DNA from: Idiomarina sp.
GTDB taxonomy: Bacteria > Pseudomonadota > Gammaproteobacteria > Enterobacterales > Alteromonadaceae
Assembly: GCA_022565355.1 (NCBI GenBank)
Contig: JAIUMU010000005.1
Location: 62,001-126,000, forward strand
Length of the DNA: 64,000 bases
Reading direction: 5' to 3'
Under the pieces are notes generated by a model. The model saw only the letters and a program-made list of their open reading frames with translations, did not search any database and was not told the DNA's origin. Both the position numbers and the translations under genes were made by a program. Shown one piece after another: positions 1-8,358 of this stretch; the stretch's first letter is position 1, and each line of letters starts with the position of its first letter.

Positions 1-221
1 TGCTCATTCGCGGTAAAACTGCCTGCTACCGCATCAAAACTAGAGTGGGTGTCATTTATATGCGCTATTTTTAGTGTGAACGCTGGTGTTTCCGGCGTGT
101 ATTCAACCTGTTGCGCATCGCTGCAACCTGCCAGAACAAGTGCCAACGCAGTGGCCGCAACCACCATAAAGGGAGTGCGCGGTGCTGTTGATAACGGCTT
201 TAAAAAGGATAGTGGTTTCAT
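1..221 (-). CDS. 5'-nucleotidase / UshA-like metallophosphoesterase lipoprotein, N-terminal part (runs off the left edge)
   Basis: Reverse strand from 221 reads MKPLSFLKPLSTAPRTPFMVVAATALALVLAGCSDAQQVEYTPETPAFTLKIAHINDTHSSFDAVAGSFTANE, open to the window edge. It has a lipobox (LVLAGC) and the IAHINDTHS motif of the 5'-nucleotidase family. The frame is absent from the supplied ORF track. Confidence 0.85.
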   Translation of the reverse strand, partial: MKPLSFLKPLSTAPRTPFMVVAATALALVLAGCSDAQQVEYTPETPAFTLKIAHINDTHSSFDAVAGSFTANE

Positions 222-376
222 AAACATCTCGTATTACAAGGATAGCGAAAGTGTAGCGAATAATAGCTCAGAAATCATTTATACCGGGCGTATACCGCTG
301 CCAAGTTGCGAAGCATAGATTGTTGATACACAATCGGGCAAAATAACTACTTAGAAAATAACAACCAGAGATCATC

Positions 377-1744
377 ATGCCGCAACCTACTTCTGCGCCT
401 CTTGCTGGAAGCGTACCTGCCGAATTACCGCCGCCATCGCCTATTCATCGCTGGCTAATTCTGCTCTTCGTAAGCCTAGCCATGTTTGGCAATTATTATG
501 TTTACGATTCCATGTGGCCGGTAATTGATTTAATGCGTTCGCAGCTCGATTTTAGTTACGAGCAAATTGGTTACCTTTCCTCTGTGTACAACGCTGCCGC
601 AATTATGGTGTTGCTCGTAGGCGGCTACGTTATCGATCGCTGGGGCACTAAAAAAGCCATTACCGTTTTTGCACTTATTTGCCTATTTGCCGCTTTTCTT
701 ACCGCGGTATCTAGCCGCTATGAGGTAATTCTTGCCGGCCGTTTCTTGTTAGGTATTGGTGCTGAACCACTCATTGTTGCCGCCATAACAGTGTTATCAA
801 AATGGTTCAAAGGCAAAGAGCTCAGTTTTGCATTTGGCGTAAACTTATCCATTTCACGGCTTGGTTCTGCATCCGCAGATTGGTCTACATCATTTGCTAG
901 CCCGTTGTATGCAAACTGGCAAGATCCGCTCTGGTTGGCCACTGCAGTAGCCGGCATTTCTGTAACCGCAGCCATTTTATATTGGATTATGGAACGCCGA
1001 GCTGAGGGCCGTTTTCAAATCGGCAATGCGCAAGCGGCAGAGAAAATCGATTTCCGCAGCCTGTACAAATTTAGTGCTTCATATTGGTACATCGTGGCAC
1101 TTTGCGTGGTGTTCTACGCGGCAATTTTCCCATTCCGCACCTTTGCCATTGATTACTTTCAACAAGCCCATGGCATTACTCGCGAGGCCGCAGGCCTATT
1201 AAGTAGTTTATTGCCTGTGGCGGCAATTATTCTTACGCCGTTATTCGGGTTGTGGGTAGATAAAGTGGGCCGCCGCTCGCTATTTATGGCCGCAGGAACC
1301 TTGGTAATGGTGCCACTTTTCTTAGCTGTAACCTATTTGCCCGCGGGGCCCGATATCAATCTAGTAATTCCATTCATTGGCAGCGCGCCGGTACCACTTA
1401 CCCTATTCGTGGTGATATTTCTGCTCGGTGCTGTGTTCTCACTCATTCCAGCAGTAATGTGGCCATCGGTAGCCTATATCGTGGAAGAACGCCGGTTGGG
1501 TTCTGCATTCGCACTCATGACCCTATGCCAACAAATTGGCTGGATGGTGGTACCACCTATTGTTGGATTATTGAACGATATTAACAATGCGGGGCCAGAA
1601 AATACCGCCGGTTATGCGCCAAGCATGTGGTTTTATACGGGATTAGCAACTACAGGCTTATTCTTTGCCTTCAAGCTATGGCGCAATGAAACTGGGCCAA
1701 ACGCCCACGGGCTAGAGAGAATTACTACAAAAACGGGTGTATAA
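377..1744 (+). CDS. MFS transporter
   Basis: 455 aa, about 12 hydrophobic segments, MFS loop GGYVIDRWGTKKA and repeat LWVDKVGRRS. Confidence 0.85.
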   Translation: MPQPTSAPLAGSVPAELPPPSPIHRWLILLFVSLAMFGNYYVYDSMWPVIDLMRSQLDFSYEQIGYLSSVYNAAAIMVLLVGGYVIDRWGTKKAITVFALICLFAAFLTAVSSRYEVILAGRFLLGIGAEPLIVAAITVLSKWFKGKELSFAFGVNLSISRLGSASADWSTSFASPLYANWQDPLWLATAVAGISVTAAILYWIMERRAEGRFQIGNAQAAEKIDFRSLYKFSASYWYIVALCVVFYAAIFPFRTFAIDYFQQAHGITREAAGLLSSLLPVAAIILTPLFGLWVDKVGRRSLFMAAGTLVMVPLFLAVTYLPAGPDINLVIPFIGSAPVPLTLFVVIFLLGAVFSLIPAVMWPSVAYIVEERRLGSAFALMTLCQQIGWMVVPPIVGLLNDINNAGPENTAGYAPSMWFYTGLATTGLFFAFKLWRNETGPNAHGLERITTKTGV

Positions 1745-1766
1745 CCGAGTTCTCACACCTGCATCT

Positions 1767-1825
1767 AAATGCTATTGATAACGGTTCTCATTTGTGTTTT
1801 AATAAAACCCTATTCAATAGCATTT
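1767..1825. repeat. Perfect 12-bp inverted repeat (AAATGCTATTGA / TCAATAGCATTT) enclosing a nested GTTTT-AAT-AAAAC hairpin, in the bfd leader
   Basis: Arms 1767-1778 and 1814-1825; nested arms 1796-1800 and 1804-1808. Confidence 0.6.
1774..1792. promoter_or_regulatory. Possible Fur box upstream of bfd-bfr
   Basis: ATTGATAACGGTTCTCATT: one strong half-site (TTCTCATT) and one imperfect half, in front of an iron-storage operon. Confidence 0.4.
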
Positions 1826-1835
1826 CTGGTGATTT

Positions 1836-2042
1836 ATGTACGTGTGTTTATGCAAAAGCGTTACAGACAAGCAAATTTCGCAAGCTGTTGCGAATGGCGC
1901 AAGTTCTGTGCGTGATTTGCGCCAGCAATTTGGCCTCGGTAGCCAATGTGGCAAATGCACCTGCTGCGCTCGTGATGTGCTAGACGATGCACTGCACCAG
2001 CAAGCCCAGCCCGCTGCGTTGGGTTATTTTACACCTGCCTAA
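1836..2042 (+). CDS. bfd: Bacterioferritin-associated ferredoxin
   Basis: MYVCLCKSVTDKQI...CGKCTCCARDVL; Cys pattern of the BFD [2Fe-2S] domain; followed by bfr genes. Confidence 0.9.
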   Translation: MYVCLCKSVTDKQISQAVANGASSVRDLRQQFGLGSQCGKCTCCARDVLDDALHQQAQPAALGYFTPA

Positions 2043-2090
2043 ATATCATCTAATCTAAAGGCTCCGAAGTAATCCCAAAGGAGCTCAACC

Positions 2091-2555
2091 ATGCGTGGCA
2101 ACGTAACGGTACTTACCGCATTAAATAAAGTGTTAACGCGCAAGCTCACTGCCGTAAACCAATTCTTTTTGCATGCTCGAATGTATAAAAACTGGGGCTT
2201 TGCACAGCTCAACCAGCATATTTACAAAGCATCTATTGCGGAAATGAAGTACGCCGATGAAGTAATCGAACGCATACTATTACTCGATGGCTTACCGAAT
2301 CTGCAAGAGCTTGGGAAACTGTATATTGGCGAAACGCCACATGAAATGCTGAAGCTTGATGATAAGTTGGTTAGTGAGGATATCCGCCATATCCGCGATG
2401 CCATTAGTGTGTGTGAAGAAGAACAGGATTTTGTGAGCCGAAAAATGCTGAGCGAAATACTTGCCAAACAGGAAGACCACCAAGATTGGCTGGATACCCA
2501 ATGCAGCATTATCGATACCATTGGTGAAGAAAACTACTTGCAACAACAACTTTAG
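2091..2555 (+). CDS. bfr: Bacterioferritin, heme-ligand type subunit (ferroxidase residues degenerate)
   Basis: Aligns by eye to E. coli Bfr over its length (FLHARMYKNWGF, IERILLLDGLPNLQELGKL). M52 is present; E18, H54, E94 and E127 are replaced. Confidence 0.88.
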   Translation: MRGNVTVLTALNKVLTRKLTAVNQFFLHARMYKNWGFAQLNQHIYKASIAEMKYADEVIERILLLDGLPNLQELGKLYIGETPHEMLKLDDKLVSEDIRHIRDAISVCEEEQDFVSRKMLSEILAKQEDHQDWLDTQCSIIDTIGEENYLQQQL

Positions 2556-2564
2556 GAGGCTGAT

Positions 2565-3023
2565 ATGAGCGAAGTAATCAAAGCGCTGAATGGGTTGTTG
2601 TCGTGGGAGTTAACCTCGATTGATCAATATACATCCCATTCTGAGCAATATGCAGATTGGGGCTTTCAAAAGCTGTATGAGCGCATAAACCACGAAGCAG
2701 AAGATGAGCGTGGCCATGCGAAATTGCTAATTGAGCGCATTCTGTTTCTCGGTGGCCGGCCAGATTTGGAAAGCCGGCACGCATTGCCTGATGCCGATAC
2801 CGTGCCAGAAATGCTTGCCGCAGATCTTCAGCTAGAGCGCGAAAATGCAGCCGCATTGCGAAAGGCCATTCAGTTATGTGAACAGCAACGTGATTTCGTG
2901 AGCCGCAATGTTCTGGTGGGTATTTTACAAGATACTGAAGAAGACCATGCCTACTGGCTTGAGCAACAGCTTGGCCTCATTCATCGGCTTAGCTTAGAGC
3001 GTTACCTGCAGGCAATGATGTAA
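2565..3023 (+). CDS. bfr: Bacterioferritin, ferroxidase-type subunit
   Basis: Bfr-like; E18, E51, H54, E94, E127 and H130 equivalents present; M52 position is Arg. Confidence 0.88.
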   Translation: MSEVIKALNGLLSWELTSIDQYTSHSEQYADWGFQKLYERINHEAEDERGHAKLLIERILFLGGRPDLESRHALPDADTVPEMLAADLQLERENAAALRKAIQLCEQQRDFVSRNVLVGILQDTEEDHAYWLEQQLGLIHRLSLERYLQAMM

Positions 3024-3030
3024 TACTTAC

Positions 3031-3048
3031 TTGCCTATTAACAGGCAA
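3031..3048 (+). terminator. Likely rho-independent terminator after the bfr genes
   Basis: TTGCCT-attaac-AGGCAA followed by TTTTAT; overlaps the 3' end of the convergent oxygenase gene. Confidence 0.45.
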
Positions 3049-4030
3049 TTTTATGTGCGCACGCAACATCTGGATGCGAGCGCACGCGCCCTTTCAATAC
3101 ATTTTCCCCAACCTGATAGAACAGCGGATTATTCGCATCGCTAGTAGGCCCGAGTGCCTGCGCTTTCAGCTGCGGTGGTAAGTTTAACAGCGGTACTTCG
3201 CTCGCCAATGCCGCTGCCATAAAGAATGCCACGGAATAACGATCGGTACCTGCTTGCGGGCTTACTACTCGATGTTCGGTAGCGCGCAAATAGCCATCCG
3301 ATGCTAACTCAAGCAACTCGCCAATATTCACTACAAAGGCACCTTCAATAGGCGGTACATCTACCCACTGCTGGTTTTTGTATACTTGCAAGCCAGAATG
3401 TTGATCTGGGCTTACAATCGTAAGGTAACCAGGGTCTTTGTGCGCACCTACCCCTTGGCGGCTATTTCCCATTACACCCGGATAGCGAATTAGCTTCATG
3501 TGGGTATAGGGCTGCTGCATGGTTTCACCAAACACATCCTCGGGCTGCTGCATTACTTCAGCAAAGGCACCCAGTAGTGCTGTGCTTATTTGAGTGAGTT
3601 GCTGTTGATAGCTTAGTAATCCCATGCGCAGCTCTGGAAGCGCTGCAGGCCATTGGTTCGGCCCCCATAAATGCCACCATTTCGGTTCATTATCAGCCAC
3701 CACAACGGCCGGCTCTTCGCGCATAATATCGAACTGCTCACGCATATCATGCTTGCCTGCAGTAAGCTCACTACCGAGCTTGGTATAACCGCGAAAGTGC
3801 GGCGAGTTAAGCATTGCTACCGTTTCTTTTTGCGCTTGCGGCAGAGCAAAGAATTGCTTACTTAAATGCAATACACGCTGGTGCTCCGTATCTAAACCGT
3901 GCCCTTTAATATAGAAAAAGCCAACCGTACGTGCCGCATCCGCAAGGGAGCGCAAAAACTCCTGCCGCGCATCACCGCCGGCGAACAATAGCTGCATATC
4001 AAGAACTGGAAGTACTGGGCTGCTTTGCAT
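3038..4030 (-). CDS. 2OG-Fe(II) oxygenase, isopenicillin N synthase-like family
   Basis: HxD...H motif (GAHKDPGYLTIV ... TEHRVVSP), N-terminal DIOX_N-like region. Confidence 0.85.
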   Translation of the reverse strand: MQSSPVLPVLDMQLLFAGGDARQEFLRSLADAARTVGFFYIKGHGLDTEHQRVLHLSKQFFALPQAQKETVAMLNSPHFRGYTKLGSELTAGKHDMREQFDIMREEPAVVVADNEPKWWHLWGPNQWPAALPELRMGLLSYQQQLTQISTALLGAFAEVMQQPEDVFGETMQQPYTHMKLIRYPGVMGNSRQGVGAHKDPGYLTIVSPDQHSGLQVYKNQQWVDVPPIEGAFVVNIGELLELASDGYLRATEHRVVSPQAGTDRYSVAFFMAAALASEVPLLNLPPQLKAQALGPTSDANNPLFYQVGENVLKGRVRSHPDVACAHKIAC

Positions 4031-4215
4031 GGAAACTCGACACTCTTTATAAATAGAGCGTTGAGTATAGAGTGTTGCAGCGCTCCCTCTAAAAACCGAA
4101 TTGATATTTGATATGTAGAATTTGCATATACCCCTCGTTAAGCCTACATAAGTGATGATTTTTGAAGCTGGGATGATATAGTGAAAAGCATAAGTAATAA
4201 TAAAAAGGAATATCT

Positions 4216-6174
4216 ATGAGCAAGGTTGTAATTTCCTTATTCGTAACCTCGTTTATGGCCCCCCTATTCTTTTTAGGTGCTGCAAACGCAGAGCCGGAAA
4301 ACGAACTACGTGAGCAAACCAGTGTTGTTGAAGAAAACAACGCGGCAACTGCAGTGGCAGAAATAGATATTGCCCTTGAAGAACAGCTTGAAGCTACTTT
4401 GGGAATGGGCTTTGTGCCTCATGATCTAGAAACATTTCAACGTATTTTAAGCCAAGCGGATAGCACTACCCCAATTGAAACTTGGGTACGCATACACGGT
4501 TATGAAGTGCTTCGTTTGGTGATCAATGAAAATGATCTCGAGGGCGCTTTAAAGCTTGCCGAATCAGTGCGTGAGCGCGCAGAAGCAAGCAATAACGCGA
4601 ATGCGATTACCGAAATTAATACCATTATTGGTGAAGCTTATATTCAACGCGATCGTAACGATGAGGCTCGCCTGCTTGTGCCCGCGGTTAAACAAAAATT
4701 AGCCCAAGTAACAAACCCGCGTATTCAATATCATGCGCACCACCTAATTGCGCGTACCTTAATGCGCTTTGGCGAGTTTGCCGAAGCGTTAGAATATATG
4801 CTGCAAGCTCACGCCGTTATCTCCAGTACCAACGATGCAAATACCCAGCGCAGGCGGCAATTTTTGAATTTGCATATTGCCCGTTTGCAATCTAACTTGG
4901 GCAATTATCGGGCTTCGATTGATACCGCGAATGCCACAATCGATGATTCCATCCGGCATGGCCTCACCGATCGGTTGCCGGAGATTTACCTGATTCGGGC
5001 ATACGCAAAACAATACCTGCACGGCCCCTCAGAAGCACAAGTGGCCGCATTTTTAGAAGCAGCAGAAAGCGCCAAGCAAGTGGGTGATGACAGAGTAGAA
5101 ATGCTGGCCTATAACAATGCCGGAGCAACTGAGTTGCTCATGGATAACTACGCCAATGCACAGGGTTACCTTGAGCAAGGAATAGCCGTAGCCAAGCGCA
5201 TTGGTAATGTGAATGAACGCTCCGTAACCGAGTTTAATCTTGGCTATATTAAAGTGTTGCAAGGCAATTATCAGGAAGGCTTAGCGGAAATGGAAACCGC
5301 AGCAGAAGTATTTAAAAGCTTCGCATTACCACGAGAGGTATCCATTATTCTTTCACATTTGGCGAATGCTTATGAACTGGCTGGCGAATATCAATTGCAG
5401 GCCGCTACCTTGAAAGAAAAAACCGATATCCAAGAGGAATTATTTCAAACCGAGCGCGATAATGTAATTAGCGAGCTGCAAGTACGCTATGAAGCAGAAG
5501 AAAAATCATTACAAATCCAAATTCTTGAACAACAAACTGAATTGCAGCAACAGCAGTTGGCAAGCCAACAACGCCAGCAGTTCTTTACAGTTTTAACTGC
5601 CTTTTTATTACTCGTTATTATTATTCTTACCGGCTTAGCCTATCGCCACTCCAACAGAATTAACACGTTACTAAATAAGGCCAATCGTAAACTACACATT
5701 CAATCATTCCATGATCCTTTAACGGGTTTGTATAATCGGCGTGCCATTCATGATTTTTTCCTTGCGGATCGTCGTGAAGCGAATCATAGCCATGGAATTT
5801 ATTTAATCGATATTGATTACTTTAAACGTATTAATGATGAACATGGCCATGATGTTGGTGACGCCGTATTGGTAGAACTGGGGAACCGCCTCAACAGCTG
5901 CTTGCGCGAAAATGATTTGGTAATTCGCTGGGGTGGTGAAGAGTTTTTGCTCGTGATTAAGGGCATTCAAGCAGAGCAACTCGCGGAGTTTGCAACTAAA
6001 ATCACTCACGAAATTACCAAACAACCGATTGCTGGAGTGGCAATATCTGTGAGTGGTGGTGGCACATTATATACCCACAGCGATGCCAGCAATTGGGAAG
6101 CAACCTTAAAACAGGTAGATCAATTACTGTACCAAAGCAAAGACACTGGCCGTGGCGAAATTGCTGTAGCGTAA
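4216..6174 (+). CDS. TPR-repeat, membrane-anchored diguanylate cyclase (GGDEF)
   Basis: Signal/TM N-terminus, helical TPR-like repeats, TM near aa 460, DPLTGLYNRRA and RENDLVIRWGGEEF (I-site RxxD plus GGEEF). Confidence 0.88.
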   Translation: MSKVVISLFVTSFMAPLFFLGAANAEPENELREQTSVVEENNAATAVAEIDIALEEQLEATLGMGFVPHDLETFQRILSQADSTTPIETWVRIHGYEVLRLVINENDLEGALKLAESVRERAEASNNANAITEINTIIGEAYIQRDRNDEARLLVPAVKQKLAQVTNPRIQYHAHHLIARTLMRFGEFAEALEYMLQAHAVISSTNDANTQRRRQFLNLHIARLQSNLGNYRASIDTANATIDDSIRHGLTDRLPEIYLIRAYAKQYLHGPSEAQVAAFLEAAESAKQVGDDRVEMLAYNNAGATELLMDNYANAQGYLEQGIAVAKRIGNVNERSVTEFNLGYIKVLQGNYQEGLAEMETAAEVFKSFALPREVSIILSHLANAYELAGEYQLQAATLKEKTDIQEELFQTERDNVISELQVRYEAEEKSLQIQILEQQTELQQQQLASQQRQQFFTVLTAFLLLVIIILTGLAYRHSNRINTLLNKANRKLHIQSFHDPLTGLYNRRAIHDFFLADRREANHSHGIYLIDIDYFKRINDEHGHDVGDAVLVELGNRLNSCLRENDLVIRWGGEEFLLVIKGIQAEQLAEFATKITHEITKQPIAGVAISVSGGGTLYTHSDASNWEATLKQVDQLLYQSKDTGRGEIAVA

Positions 6175-6205
6175 ACTCATAAAAACGCGTTCTCCAGGAG
6201 GCGAT

Positions 6206-7099
6206 GTGCCAATTAATAGTACCTATGGCTTGATTATTATTCTGCTTGGTTTGCTGGTAATTACAGCTTGCTCACCTACTCGCGCCTTAAATGCAGTGGT
6301 TCCTAGCAACAGCTATACCGTGCAGCAAGATGTTGCCTACTTACCTGGACTGGGTCACCCAAGGCAAACGATGGATATCTATATCCCCGAGCAAACACCG
6401 CACAAGCAGAACATCGTGGTATTTCTGTACGGTGGTGGTTGGGATGATGGCGATAAGGCTGATTTTGAGTTTATTGGCCAAGCCTTTGCGCGCTTGGGCT
6501 ACGTTACGGTGATCCCCAACTATCGTTTGTTTCCAGAAGTTGAATTTCCAGCATTTATCGAAGATGCCGCCGCCGCAGTGCAGGCCATACCAAATCACGT
6601 ACCCAGCGCCTGTAATGCATTATCGGAAAATGAACGCGGGTTAATTTTAGTAGGGCACTCAGCAGGTGCTCATTCCGCCGCTATGTTGGTTGCGGAGCCG
6701 AGTTTTCTTAATGATTCATTGCCTATTGCGGCATTTATCGGTTTATCCGGCCCGTATGATTTGCCACTCGATCACGAACGCGTGGGCGAGAAATTTAGCC
6801 AAGTGCAAGGTAATGAAGCGAACCCTGTGGCGCTAATCGCAGAGCGTAAGCCACGCCACCTTCCTCCCGCTCTGCTTCTGCATGGTGAGGCCGATACCAT
6901 CGCCAAACCCGCACACAGTGAGAGCTTCGCTACAGAGCTAAAAGCCCTAGGCGTACCAACAACCTTCAAACTGTATCCAAGCCGCCGCCATGTGGCTTTG
7001 GTTGCCAGCTTGGCCAGCCCACTGCGCTTCTGGACCCCAGCCTATGAAGATATCCAAATGTTCTTAACCGAGCAGCACTTGGATAGCGATTGCGATTAG
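6206..7099 (+). CDS. Alpha/beta hydrolase (carboxylesterase-like), lipoprotein; GTG start
   Basis: Lipobox LLVITAC, HSAGAHSA nucleophile elbow, GGGWDDG oxyanion region; AGGAG upstream of GTG. Confidence 0.82.
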   Translation: MPINSTYGLIIILLGLLVITACSPTRALNAVVPSNSYTVQQDVAYLPGLGHPRQTMDIYIPEQTPHKQNIVVFLYGGGWDDGDKADFEFIGQAFARLGYVTVIPNYRLFPEVEFPAFIEDAAAAVQAIPNHVPSACNALSENERGLILVGHSAGAHSAAMLVAEPSFLNDSLPIAAFIGLSGPYDLPLDHERVGEKFSQVQGNEANPVALIAERKPRHLPPALLLHGEADTIAKPAHSESFATELKALGVPTTFKLYPSRRHVALVASLASPLRFWTPAYEDIQMFLTEQHLDSDCD

Positions 7100-7143
7100 G
7101 TGTATTCTGAACTTCACTTTAATTCCTTGGTGAGGAACACCTT

Positions 7144-7587
7144 ATGTTGAATTACTTTGTAAAAGTTTGGCTGAGCGCAGTACTACTAGCTGCGGCAGCC
7201 AATGTATATGCTGGCGAAGATGAAATTATCGTTGCCATAGATCATTTCTTGTATGGTGCCAGTGTGAACGATGCCACTATTCATGATCAGTTTTGGGCAG
7301 AAGAATTAATTTATACCAGCTCTAGCGGCAGCCGCTTTGGTAAAGCCGAGCTAATGGCGGGAATGGAAGGCACAACGCCTACCCCGGAAGAGCATGTAAC
7401 CACCTGGTTTACCGCATCAGATCCGCATATCAACTACGTTGATGGTGTGGCCATTGCCAATTTTATACTGGTAGCAGCGAACTCTGCAGGTGAAGTACAA
7501 AACCGCTATTACAACACAGGAATCTTTGTATTTCGGGATATGCGCTGGCAAGCAATTAACTGGAATGCCACGGTAATTCCAGAGTAA
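7144..7587 (+). CDS. Secreted NTF2-like / DUF4440-type protein
   Basis: Signal peptide plus SnoaL/NTF2-like pattern (FWAEELIYTSSSGSRFGKAELM ... RWQAINWNAT). Confidence 0.6.
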   Translation: MLNYFVKVWLSAVLLAAAANVYAGEDEIIVAIDHFLYGASVNDATIHDQFWAEELIYTSSSGSRFGKAELMAGMEGTTPTPEEHVTTWFTASDPHINYVDGVAIANFILVAANSAGEVQNRYYNTGIFVFRDMRWQAINWNATVIPE

Positions 7588-7722
7588 AGTGAACTCCGCA
7601 AGGTAAAGAAACAGTTAATTGTAATCCAAGTGCCTGTACAAGGCGTAACCTCCTAAGTAACAAACAACGGCATGGTGCAGTTTGAATTCCATTGCCAACT
7701 AATTTCACTTAGGAGAATTGCA

Positions 7723-8259
7723 ATGAAAAAATTAACAACCTTAGCCATCGCTATCGCAAGTACGTTCGCTTTATCTGGTGCGGCTCTGGCCGACCATCAT
7801 GGCGGCAATAAAGAACGTAGCGGCTACGGCCAAGAAGAAAAAGCTGGCACGATTACTGAAATCGCTGCAAGCAACGGTAATTTCAATACACTGGTTGCCG
7901 CATTAGGTGCAGCTGATTTAGTAGATACGCTTGGCGGAGAAGGCCCGTTCACTGTATTTGCCCCAACAGATGAGGCATTTGCAGCGTTACCTGAAGGCAC
8001 GGTAGAAAGCTTACTACAGCCAGAAAACCGCGATCAGTTGATTGCGATTCTTACTTATCACGTGGTTTCAGGCACAGTAATGAGCGGTGATATTGCAGAC
8101 CAACAGCTATACGCTGAAACATTACAAGGTAGTTCACTGAACGTAGATGCCACTGGCTATTCAGTGAAAATCAATAACGCCACCGTAACTACAGCAGATA
8201 TCAAAGCTGATAACGGCGTAATTCATGTAATTGATACGGTTTTAATTCCTAGCGAATAA
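7723..8259 (+). CDS. Secreted fasciclin-domain protein
   Basis: TLVAALGAADLVDTLGGEGPFTVFAPTDEAFAALP ... TYHVVSG ... ADNGVIHVIDTVLIP is a FAS1 domain. ATG at 7723 with AGGAG upstream is preferred over the track start at 7672. Confidence 0.92.
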   Translation: MKKLTTLAIAIASTFALSGAALADHHGGNKERSGYGQEEKAGTITEIAASNGNFNTLVAALGAADLVDTLGGEGPFTVFAPTDEAFAALPEGTVESLLQPENRDQLIAILTYHVVSGTVMSGDIADQQLYAETLQGSSLNVDATGYSVKINNATVTTADIKADNGVIHVIDTVLIPSE

Positions 8260-8291
8260 TTTTTAAAAACCGCACCAATATCTGTATATGT

Positions 8292-8319
8292 AAGCCCCGC
8301 AATTTATTTTGCGGGGCTT
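8292..8319 (+). terminator. Rho-independent terminator after the fasciclin gene
   Basis: AAGCCCCGCAA-tttatt-TTGCGGGGCTT followed by a T-rich tract. Confidence 0.8.
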
Positions 8320-8358
8320 GTTTGTTTTCGTGTTATCGAAACTTAACGCTGCGGGTGG

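Noticed and set aside
49-318. 89-aa plus-strand ORF
   Set aside because: Shadow of the minus-strand 5'-nucleotidase-like lipoprotein; no family features
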